Source: Beroe forskalii (Eukaryota > Ctenophora > Nuda > Beroida > Beroidae). Taken from it: a stretch of DNA of 64,000 nucleotides. Under the pieces are notes generated by a model, which worked only from the letters and a program-made list of their open reading frames with translations, made no database searches and had not been told where the DNA came from. Below are positions 37,601 through 49,600 of the stretch, one piece after another. The position numbers and the translations under genes are program-made. Every line of letters starts with the position of its first letter. The first letter of the stretch is position 1. The stretch covers positions 372,001-436,000 of the forward strand of contig WFMF01000060.1 of assembly GCA_011033025.1 (NCBI GenBank). The letters are read 5' to 3'.

Positions 37601-40600
37601 TAGTCATGATCCGCAAACAAAACCAGTGCTAGACTCACTGCATGTGCCGCATTTCTCGCAGCAGTGTGTATTTCTCTTTGATGTAATATATACTCTACCT
37701 GTTGTGTAGGTGTTTCCGTTTCATGCTTGGTACGAAGTACTGCTCTAGATTACATCAGGGTTCATAGACAGATTGACCCTTCCCATTACTCATCTACTCA
37801 TCCTAAGGTTTTCCCGTTTCTGGTGACATTCCTCTGGTTATCCATTATTAGATTGTTCCTGTCGTTTCGATTTCATATGTCATCCGAAGATCTTAGCATC
37901 ACTGAACCAAACTCCTCTCTGAAACCTGGAGTTCTGAACCTCTCCGGACCCCTGAACCCTGAAAAAGATCGTTTTCATGAGAACAACTTGGATACAGCTA
38001 CTGATATCTGTGCGTGGCTGGAGCTAAACACACCCGATATGTCGCAAGAGGAAATCTACGAAGAAGATGATGGCAAATGTTGCAGTCCCAGCGGAGCAAT
38101 CCTTGAAAAAGAAGAGGGCAGCCTTCGCATTCCTCATGCTGATGCTGATGTTTTGGACTCTTCTGACGGAGAAGTATTCGCGAAAGAAGATGTCCCTTTC
38201 AAAGATGTCCGTAAGAAGATAACGCCTCCCCTGATGATGTCTGAGGAGCAGGATTTCGATGCTGAGTCGTGTTACAGCGAGTCTTACGATAGCTCAACAA
38301 TGGGAAAGAACAATTTGTACTTATATGTAGAAATAACCATTCAAAGCTTCGAGGCGCGTGTGACGCTCAATCTGAAGAAAGCAATACAAGCAGCAAAGAA
38401 TTAACTTTCGAACTTTCGAAGCTTTTTTATATTGTTTTATATCTTGAAAACAAAGCATAGCCCATTAAATGATTATTTTGTACTCTAGAACTCTATCGAA
38501 AGTGGTGATTAATGAAATAAAACCTGTTACATATTCTCTCAAAATAACCCTCTACCTCCCCTCGTAGGACTACAGTGGACCGATAGACAGCTCTAAGTTA
38601 GAGGAGATAGTGTATGAGGAAGAGTCTCTGGTGAGGGGTCTGGCTAAGTACCCCTCCGTGGATTACGACACCTGGACAGACATGTTGAGGAGGCTTGGTG
38701 CGCTGGAGACCTTCGAACAGTGAGTGGGATTAAGTGATAATAGCATCAGTCCCGACATTTTATAACTGTTTGGACTTATGACTTAACGGGGCATTTCATG
38801 CAGTTGAATAATTTAAGCTGGTACAAGTTCTTTTATTGCCAAACAATGCTACTGTGTAGCATCCGACGCCTTGTTTAGACAGTAGTAGATCACAGCATTT
38901 AGTGCGTGGTTTGAAAGCTTGAACATGGCATTTTACCGTATATCTTCCTCAACTGTAATAATTGCCCAGTTCCACAACACGAATAACCACAACGAACTGA
39001 CTTTCAAATCAGAATCAGTCCAAAAGTCAGTTTTGTAAAGTTTAAAATCCTAAACCTCATCCCCAGTAACGAGGGTTTGAGGGAGATGTATTATACTGCG
39101 AGAGACAAGTGTCCTCATGTCATACCCAAACTGGAGGATTTCCTCAAAAGCATCATCTCAGAGAAGAACAATCAGAACCAGATGAAAGCCAATATGGAGG
39201 ATGTTTTAAACAGGTAAATAATGAGGGAATGTTCATCAATTTTTCCTGGAGAAATTCGAAATATGTTGACGTATTGATGTTGAGCCGAAATGTGTCTTTT
39301 TGACGCTAATTAATGCTCGATTGGCCAATAACCATCCTTCAAATTATTACATACGACTCCTTTATTTAGCTCGACTTGAATGCCATTGCCTGACATATTA
39401 TGTACAATGTACCATAGTACATTATACTACTGTACCAGCGTACTGTATATAATGTATGCCGATCATTCGTGTACACCATTCAAGTATTAATACCATATCA
39501 TGGAATGCCCCCTCTTTAATATTATTTGTGTATGGTGGTGGTTTCCGTTGGTTTAACTCAAAACTACCGAATTCCATGCGGGCGGGAAAGTATTTACTAT
39601 TTTTATGATGGCGGTGACGTAAATATCGTAAAATTGCTCAATAAATTTTGGGAGGGCAAGGTAATTTCTATACGTGGATGTGAATTTGTAACATTCTGGT
39701 TCTGCTAAGTAACCATTGACACATGTGTTGCCCAATTCTACTCAGATTACGTAGCGTCTGTCAAAATACAGCGCGACATTTGGTGGAGTGAAACGAGGGT
39801 TAGGAATACTTTGTGTAACGCGCAGTGACAAAATAATGTTGTTAAAATAAAATCGACAACCAATTAGCCACATTTTTTGGCGCGCGCGCCGCGCTCGTGG
39901 GAAAATTTCGCTCGGAACGCGATGCGAATTTTGAAACGTTCATGAATTCACCTTCAATTTTTCAGGAGACAACAAGCTTTTGATTGTCACTTGGAAACTC
40001 TGGAATCTGAAATGAAACTGGATGCTAATCAAAGGAAATATTCAACTCAAATGGTGAGATAGCGTTTCTGTGTTGCCTTCTTTCTGTTCTTGATTGTTCT
40101 TAATTCTACTGATCTTCCTACAATTAACAATCAAATCACAACATTGCTGATTAATTCATAATCTCCTTTCTCTTCTGTATTCTCGTGATAAATGAAGCAT
40201 CTTTGTCTTAATCACGCGCATTTCTTGATTCCTTATTTTCTTAGCTGTTGAGTGATTCTCATACTCTATTACTCTGTTGGTTTCTATGATTCTATTGAGC
40301 TATAGCGAAAATAATGATGTAGTATCAATGTCATTGTTGAATATGATGACGTTATATCTTAGTGTCATTATATTAGTCAATGATGACGTAATATCTTGGT
40401 GTCATTATAAGAGAATGATGACGTAGTATCTTGGTGTCATCATCAAGAGCCGCTGATATTTGCACCTTCGCTTCAGCCTGCTGATGGATCAACAGCTGAG
40501 CTTAATGGTGGTGCGGATAATATTTGTACTTTACCTCAGAACCAAATCCGAATGGACCTATCGGAATTAGAAAAAGTTCAAGAATTGGAAATGATTAAAT

Positions 40601-43600
40601 CAAAGTGGATGGAATCGGAAATGAAGTGCAAAAAGGTAAGATATCCTCCAGCCGTTGTATTGGAGTGTGATTAGGTCATTAGTTCATTCCTTCACAGTCA
40701 AATATCGCACCAGGAACTATATACTCGATTACTCGACGCATTTTAGTTGTGTCGGCTTGGTCACGTGACCCAAAACTTTTAAGTGATTCAGTTTTTGCCT
40801 TAGTTATAGTGTGCAATGCGCAAATTTTTGGGTCAATTGAAAAAGCCGCGGTATTATTCAAATGCGTCGAATTTAATGATTTACGTTCCAGTTATATTGC
40901 CTAAAATTCGCATGATTTCATCTTGATCCACCCTCTCAGCATGAGGCACGGATACAGGAACTAATTTATGGAGATAACGACGCCAGATCAACCATATCGC
41001 AGCTTAAAATGGTGAGGATTTTTACTATATTTTCTGTTCATGTCATCTCTATGAATAACTGTCTGATCCTGAGATCCTCTTGCTGAAATATCTTGAATTT
41101 CATCAATATCTATCAGACTCAAACTGGAACATTTGAGCAATTGCTTATTGTGTGTCATTAAATTAGTCACGCCCTTTACACATACTACAGCTACAACCCA
41201 ATACCATCTGGCATGGGACTTATTGCAACATCCACATAATAAGGTGTCGATGTAATTTGCTAATTTGACCACGCCGATGATTCCACTGTGTTGGATATCT
41301 CTCATATTCTCGAATGATGGAATAGCAAAGGTACCGTCGCTATCATGTTTTAAAATGCTAAATTGATGACGTTATACCGCCATTGCCAGGAGGTTTCATA
41401 CACTGTACTACTGTAGTATGAGCTACCTTCATCCTGTTCCGCAACCAGAAGTCATGTTTTATTTTATGATCATTTCCTAGCGTAAGGAGTTTTTTTTTCT
41501 TTTTTTTATTATTTTTATTGATATTAGCTCTTTTTCTAGTTTACTGCCCGATTTGAGTGTTTTGTAACAATGTTATGTAACTCCGTTAGTTTAGTAATTA
41601 CTGACACATCTTTTATCGGATATTTCCCAGAAATCGATACTTATATAATATTACCTTCTTACCATTATCTTACCTTCTTACCAAAAAGTTATAAATAGCA
41701 GCACACATTTAAGCGAGAGCCTTGGATCAGCTGAAAAAACCTCGAAACCCACAATTATATACCCAAACAAAAGAGGGTACTTATACAACCCCGGAACGCG
41801 AGGTAGCGCTGCTGCTAGTAGTTTGTGCGCAGTTTTGCGAAACGTAGCAATTCTGCAACAATATTGCCCGATTTCATAGGCTAAGCTTCAGATAGAGTAA
41901 TTTTGAAGGTGGCCATTCGATAGAGCACAGCACAGGGAGTTCAGTGGTGAAAAGATCATTTGAATACGCCTTTTATGTCAGAAGATATGATCAATAACAC
42001 CTCGCAGCAGAAAACGAGGTTTTCCAGTAGTGGCGTGTTCAACGATTCATTGTGAAGCTCAGGAACATGATATCGAAAATCTATGATCAACTAACAATGT
42101 AGAATTTTATCCTCTATCGATTCTCGAAGGTCCCAAGTCTCTATCTTCAAAATGTGGATTTCTATAAAAAGAAACCATGAGATGGTGTAAAAGTACATTA
42201 CTGTCTACGAATGAGGTACCGCTGCTCTGTAGGTACCGCTGCTCCATTGCGCGCGTGATTCGACAGCGCAAATCAAGTTCCCAGTTTATTTCTGTGTACT
42301 TGCTCGTGCGTGTGTTTGGCCCGTTACCTATTTTGCATAGCTTTAGCGTTCTTTTCTACTTTTACACGTGACATTTTTGATTAAATCATGCTGTGTACTA
42401 GTTCAGTTATGGCCCTGTATAGTATAGACATTTAACTGATGTGCTATTTTGGTACCTGCAAAATAACATTTTGACTAAACTATAGTGACTAACTATAGTA
42501 AATGAAGAAAGCTGAAACTTGAGTATTCATTCAATATTTTGATTACAATCTAGAAATGCTTTAAATGTGTTTATGGGCGCTGTGTCATTGCGTGTATAGG
42601 ATTCGCATCTTTTTGTGTGTTTTGTAATTGAGCAGCTGTGTCGGTATTCATCAATCAGGAAACACGAGTGTAGGGGTACATGGTTATGGGTATCGAGAAT
42701 ACCAAGGCTAAGATAATACAGTTCTGACTATATTATCTTAGCCTTGGTATTCTTGAGTTCTTGATACCCATAAGCGATGGCAGAACAACTCGTATTGCAA
42801 ATCAACTAAAGATGATTTGAACACAATAAGGTACCCTATACACAGAATTGATACGAATGCCAACCACGTACCGACACAAAGTCTAGCGTAAATACTAAAT
42901 AGGTACACCGACACGAACCCCATACCCAATTACTTAATTATAATCAAAAGGTGTTATATTAATTAAAACCCGTCAATTGGATGTATGATCAATCGGAAGA
43001 AATAAAAAAAGTGAAAATTTGGTAAGCCAGTACTAATTGGGTAAGCATAGTTACGTTGACAACAGCGAAAAGTGTGGTTGACACCAGAATAAATGTTCAG
43101 TGTTTACTTGAACTATAATAGTTGACACCAAGTATAGTAAGTTGACACCAAGTATAGTTGACGCCAAGTATGATTGACACCAACTACCAAGTATCGTAAT
43201 TTACAGCAAGTATTGTTTACAATGTATTTATTTATTCAATGTGTCAATTTATCAATTAATTCTATATATGGCATTTTGGTACATTAACTTAATCTGACAG
43301 GGTGCGCCAAAAGTCTTGACCCCTTTTACTTTTTTGATCATTCGAAAAATACAGCAGATATTTCGATTCTTTTAAAAGTTTCTTTAAATTTGACCAAAGA
43401 ATGACTTAAAAATTGAAGATTTTTGGCATTTTTGACATTTCGATCTAGGCCAAATTTTCTGTTTTGATAACTCCAGATTTATATTATGTCAAAACGCCGA
43501 AAATCTTCAATTTTTAGGTCGGTTGGTATGGGAACTATTGTGGTTGCTATGGTTGTCATAGCAACCTAAAAATCTCAGAATCCGCCATTCTTTGGTTATT

Positions 43601-46600
43601 CAAAGAAACTTTCTACGTACAGAATTTGAAAAATCTGCTGTATTTTTCGAATGATCAAAAAATTAAAAGGGGTCAAGACTTTTGGCGCATCCTGTACAAT
43701 ACGGGATTTACCGGCATTCAAATTCAATGCGGTTACTGTTAGCGAGTATGGAAGCCTGGGAATAGGGGGAGACATTATGACCCAAGTATGACATCGACTG
43801 CTAACACGTATATGATCTTAACAGCGACACCCATATCATACCCATTACCCAAGCTTCCCTTAACATGGGATTACCTCTTACCAAAGCTTCTCAAAACAGC
43901 GCTTCCCTGAATCTTGGTATTGTCTGATTTTCCGGGGCTCACCTCTATTATACAGTATACACGGTACCAGCCCAAACTAGACTCACCTCATTGCCGGGCT
44001 CCACAGTTCACCATACCCGGCTCCACCTATATATAATCCCTGTATTTGGCTCCCCCGTATTAACTCGTACTCCCCCATATTAACTTGGGCTCCCCCAATC
44101 TCCCATATAAACTCGGGCTCGCCCATACTAATTTGGGTTCCCCATACTAATTTGGGGTCCTCCATACAACTAATTTGGGCTCCCCATACAAACTCGGGCT
44201 CCCCATACAAACTCGGGCTCCCAGTCCTCAATACTAACTTTCACTCCCCCATATTAACTTGGGCTCCCCATCCCCCATTACGACTTGAGCTCAGCCGTAT
44301 TAATTTAGGCATACTAATTTACCCATACTAATTTGGGCTACCCCATACTAATTTGGACTCCCCATACAAACTTCGGACCCCCAATACTATAAATTGGGCT
44401 CCCCAATCCCCCATATTGGGCTCCCCAATCCCCCATATTAATTCCCTCATATTGATTCCCCCATACTAAATTGGGCAAATTGGAAAAACACCGATTTTCA
44501 AAAGTGGTAATACTAACAGAAGTGGAAGCGCTATTTCTGTCTTACATTCCCACTGTAACCCTAACATTCGTGGCTAAACCTTATCCTAACCATAAACAGT
44601 TAGGTTTTGGTCGATGGTTAGGGTTATGGTTTTGGTTTGGAATAGTGTTTCCACTTATGCTTCCATGCTTTGAAAATCGGTATTTTCCAGTCTGCCCTAA
44701 TTTGAGCCCAAGATTGTGTTGGAGCCCGAGTATGTAAAGGGGTCCGAGTTTGTAAAGGGGCCCGAGTTTGTATGGGGCCGAGTTTGTAAATGTATGGAGA
44801 TCTCAAATAGTGTGGGGGACTGGGGGAGCCTGAATTAGTACGGGGGAGCCCACGTTAGTACTATAACGGGGAGCTTATGTTAGTGTGAGGAAGCCCAAGC
44901 TATGGTGAAGCCCAGGATAAGGTGGAGCCAGGTACGGTAAAGCCCAAGGTAAGGGGGAGCCTGGTATGGGTGATGCCATGTTTGAGGGTGAGCCCAGAAC
45001 ATCAGTGAAGCCCGAGGTTCAGTGGAGCGTGGTATGGTGAAGCCCAAGGTAAGGATGAGTCTGGTGATGGTGAGCCCCTGTATCGGGGTTATCCGAAGGC
45101 ATTCGTGAAGCCCAAGGCTAGGTGGAGCCTGGTATGGTGAAGCCCTGCAATGAGGTGAGTCTGGCCCGGGTTAGCCCCTGTAAGGGGTTATCCCGGGGCA
45201 TTGGTGAAGCCCAACGTTAGGTGGAGCCGGGTATGGTGAAGCCGGGCAATGAGGTGAATCTTTGGGAATATTACGCATGTTAACGTATGATGATGACGTC
45301 ATTTTAAAACTGTGGGGAATGAAAATATGGGGATATTTATTTTTTAAAAATCCCCAAATCTTGTACCATATAATTTTTCTCATTTAAACTGGCTAACAGG
45401 CCTCCTTAAACCGGAGAGGAGTAGCGAGTAACCATGCAAAATCGGTAACGAGCCAAACACACACACGATCAAGTATACAGAAATAAACTGGGAACTTGAT
45501 TTGCGCTGTCGAATCACGCGCGCAATGGAGCAGCGGTACCTACAGAGCAGCGGTACCTCATTCGTAGACAGTAATGTACTTTTTACCATCTCATGGTTTC
45601 TTTTTATAGAAATCCACATTTTTGAAGATAGAGACTTGGGACCTTCGAGAATCGATAGAGGATAAAATTCTACATTGTTAGTTGATCATAGATTTTCGAT
45701 ATCATGTTCCTGAGCTTCACAATGAATCGTTGAACACGCCACTACTGGAAAACCTCGTTTTCTGCTGCGAGGTGTTATTGATCATATCTTCTGACATAAA
45801 AGGCGTATTCAAATGATCTTTTCACCACTGAACTCCCTATGCTGTGCTCTATCGAATGGCCACCTTCAAAATTACTCTATCTGAAGTTTAGCCTATGAAA
45901 TCGGGCAATATTGTTGCAAAATTGCTGCGTTTCGCAAAACTGCGCACAAACTACTAGCAGCAGCGCTACCTCGCGTTCCGGGGTTGTTATATAAAGTGCT
46001 GGGCGCCCTTCCTGTTTCCCCGTACTAAGGACTCGACATTGTCCCTTCAGCAGCCAATGATTTCAAAGCTCTCGTATATATTAGGACACCCTCTCTTAAA
46101 TCTTCCAGCTCCACGATTAGTAACAATAGTTTTAATAGTGATAATTGTACATCATGTGAGTTATTTTGGGGAAGAGCTGCTGGGGTCTTTGTGTGATGAT
46201 ATAAGGGAGCCTTCTGAATTATATGGCATAGTGAGAGCATCCCTACACTTACACACACGCAGCGTAGTCATGATTCGCAAACAAAACCAGTGCTAGACTC
46301 ACTGCATGTGCCGCATTTCTCGCAGCAGTGTGTATTTCTCTTTGATGTAATATATACTCCACCTGTTGTGTAGGTGTTTCCGTTTCATGCTTGGTACGAA
46401 GTACTGTTCTAGATTCCATCTGGGTTAATAGACTGATAGACCCTTCCCATTACTCATCTACTCATCCTAAGGTTTTCCCGTTTGCAGTGACATTCCTCTA
46501 GTTATCCATTATTAGATTGTTCCTGTCGTTTCGATTTCATATGTCATCCGAAGATCTGAGCATCACCGAACCAAACTCCTCCCTGAAACTTGGAGTTCTG

Positions 46601-49600
46601 AACCTCTCCGGACCCCTGAACCCTGAAAAAGATCGTTTTCATGAGAACAACTTGGATACAGCTACTGATATCTGTGCGTGGCTGGAGCTAAACACACCCG
46701 ATATGTCGCAAGAAGAAATCTACGAAGAAGATGATGGCAAGTGTTGCAGTCCCAGCGGAGCAATCCTTGAAAAAGAAGAGGGCAACCCTCGCATTCCTCA
46801 CACTGATGCAGATGTTTCGGATTCTTCTGACGGGGGAGTGTTCGTGAAAGAAGATGTCCCTTTCAAAGATGTCCGTAAGAAGATAACGCCTCCCCTAATG
46901 ATGTCTGAGGAGCTGGGTTACGATGATGAGTCGTGTTACAGCGAGTCTTATGATAGCTCGGGGTATGAGTACGACGAAGAGTTTACAGTCTTTCAGGCAA
47001 CCAATGTGAGTTTCCTAAGAATTCGGAAAGCCTAAAAAACAACAGCATTCGAAAAATATCCTGAAATTAGTATTTAAGTTTCATTATCGGCATTATAAAG
47101 TTAATTAATAAAAAGCTCATCACACTTAAAATCTTTCATCCGTTATGTCCTTTTATGACTTTTTAGATCAGAAATTTGGGATCTATGAAACTGCTTAGTG
47201 CTTAATGCTTATGAAAGATATGATGCAAATGTATTCTTCGTAATCTTAATAATAGTTCTATACTGAAGGGTTATTGAGAATCGTGGGAAATCTAGTGACA
47301 TTTGGTGGCTTGTGGCTTCCAGAGGCAGGCGACTGGGCAGGGGGCTCTCACAAAACCACTTAATGATTGTGGGATAGCCATTCTACAGTTATTTTATTTT
47401 AGTGACTTACGTAATGGTTTGAATCAAATGCTTTGCCACGTCACGCAAAGCAAAGCAAGGCTGCTGAAGGTTTGTCTGTCTGTAGGAGCTTTAATTAACA
47501 GGATTATCAGGGAACAATAGTACCTACTGTAACGTCATGTATATTGACCGTGCTGGTGAAACATCAATTCAATACAAATATATTGTGTTAAAATAGACTG
47601 GTTTATTCGTCATGGATTGATCACTTCAGTCTATGATAATGACGTCACCGTTGCTATATCCTTGTACAGAGTATTTAGTATGTGGTGGTGAGGGCACGTG
47701 CTGTTACACTGCGTAGGAAACAATGCCGCTGTGCATACCTCATTAATGTGTGGACTGAGAACTGGGCGGGTTTTCTACCCCAGAATGATGTAATATTCCC
47801 TAGTATCATCACGCATAGTTTAAATTGAACATTTCCTTTCATTCGTGAGACTTCCGCCCATTGTAGTTTTCTGACTTTCTTCTGCCGTTTGATTTTTACA
47901 AGTTTGATATATAGGATTGTGAATCTTTGCTTGTGGGTTATGTCTGATGTACCGATGCGGAACAAACTGTATGTTACATCGTCTCCCCTCAAATCATCAT
48001 CCTCCTATTAAACCTAAACCTCGCAAAAAACCTACGCAGTCCAACTCCAAGGTAGAGAGATACGTGGTTTTTATGAAAGTCTCAAATCTTTCAATTCTCA
48101 AAATTTACATTTTGAAAATTGGCTCGATTTAATGATTTCTCTAAAATATATATTACTTCTTTCGAAATGGGAGCATCCGAATCATATAAGACATATAAGG
48201 AAAAAAACTATGTCATAGATTTTCAGCTTTGAAATCCGAAATCATACCGAGAAAAACTTGACGTTATCGCATGACTCATTCACTCGTTAGGTTAAGGGTT
48301 GAGGGTTGTAACTATCTTTGTCACCGCGACATTCGCTAGAAAAAAACCAAAAGTTTCTACTCACTTCGCAGTTCTATTTTGCTGCAGAATAAAACACTCA
48401 ATGGAAGGGCCAATCCTTTACACATGATTTAACTTACAGTTTTCACTTTTGAGAGAGGTTTTAAACGCCCTTTTGACACGGTATAGTATAAATAACTCTG
48501 TCATGCCTTGCAACATTATCTTGTCATCATATTGTTCTTGTTTCAACGGTTGGGTCCTTTTTTGGGCTTTTATAACGGCTGTGGCCTCTGCTAATTGATG
48601 GACGTTAGTGATTTCTCCTTCAATAAGACCAAAGACTTTTGTAAAGTTTTAACACATAAATTAACAAATTACCCTCTCTTCAGTTATTCTTGTATGAAAA
48701 AAACCATGACCAGCATAGTAAAGTAGTAAATCAAAATTCCTTTCATAAAATCCTTGTCATTTCAGGAAAACTTGGAACTGCAGCAAATGATTGGGAATAG
48801 TCAGAGTTCGCTCGGGGAGAACAAGGAGCGGATACAAATTCTCAAGAATAAGGTTAATAATACCTACTGATTACTGCACATTCCTAGCTATCTTTGCTTG
48901 GATCGGGCGTTTACTTCCACAATTCATATTATTAGTTTATTACCCGTATCAGTTCTATGCACATAACCAAGACATTATGAGGGCACAATATGAACTTGAA
49001 GCCCATTTAGGGGCTTTGGGTATTCCATCTGACCTGAGATTTTGAATAATCAGTAATTATTACACCTCCTGCATTTTCTTTCCCTCTATTTATTTATTTT
49101 CCCCCTATCAGATGCAGGAACAGGCGCACTTGTTGCTGTGTGAAACAGGACAGAAACAGGCGTTACAGCAAGACAACGAGTCCTTGAGGCGGCAGTACGA
49201 GAGCCTCGTGTGAGTTTTATTGTCATTTCTTAGGAAGGTTTTATTTCTATTCCGACAGCTGTAACACCAAATTATAGGAATCGAAGGATACCATCATCTT
49301 ATATTTCACGAAAATATTGATAGTATTAGTCATCTATCTGCTTCGATATTACATTAGAACATTAGCAATTCTCCTGGAGCTGGTGAAGAAACATCTTGTT
49401 AAAATCTACCATATTTATTGATGCACTGCTTATAATCAGATTCTGATGCAAAAGGCGTTTCTTCTAAATGCTTCTTTTTAGATCTTAAGACCCACGTGAC
49501 CCATTTATAAAAGCTTTGATTACGAAACAACTTTTGCGTAGCAATTCTGCAGGACGTTCCATTTTAATAGAACGATGCAGTTTGCACTGAGCCGCTATTT

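Larger units (their letters stand above)
33524..38295 (+). repeat. Tandem exon-block duplication, copy A
   Basis: Begins at AACAATGGGAAAGAAC in an intron and ends within the acidic exon (GATAGCTC), where the sequence jumps back to the unit start at 38,296. It contains coiled-coil exons 33,797-33,948, 34,181-34,327, 35,071-35,158, 35,557-onward and 36,493-36,564. The fourth is split by a transposon. The acidic exon starting at 37,877 has lost its donor and runs into intron sequence to a stop at 38,404. Confidence 0.88.
41786..45986. mobile_element. 4.2-kb element with ~555-bp terminal inverted repeats
   Basis: Begins CAACCCCGGAACGCGAGGTA and ends with the inverse, with nearly identical arms at 41,786-42,342 and 45,433-45,986. 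Flanked by TTATA on both sides (41,781-41,785 and 45,987-45,991). In block copy A the site is uninterrupted (GGTACTTATAAAAAGTGCTG at 37,316). The 3.1-kb interior carries no transposase I can recognise, only a hairpin, a mariner-like MITE and minisatellite arrays. Superfamily uncertain. Confidence 0.85.
38296..46959 (+). repeat. Tandem exon-block duplication, copy B (interrupted by a 4.2-kb element)
   Basis: Repeats copy A exon for exon: 38,568-38,719, 39,067-39,213, 39,966-40,053, 40,477-40,635 (intact), 40,940-41,011, then the acidic exon 46,541-47,005. Introns are also homologous, including the variant near 39,400-39,460 rich in GTAC motifs. The block enters and leaves in phase 0, so one or two copies can be read without changing frame. 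Confidence 0.88.

Noticed and set aside
43983..44231. 82-codon frame rich in Gly, Glu and Pro on the minus strand
   Set aside because: It is the translation of a minisatellite, with no splice or start support.
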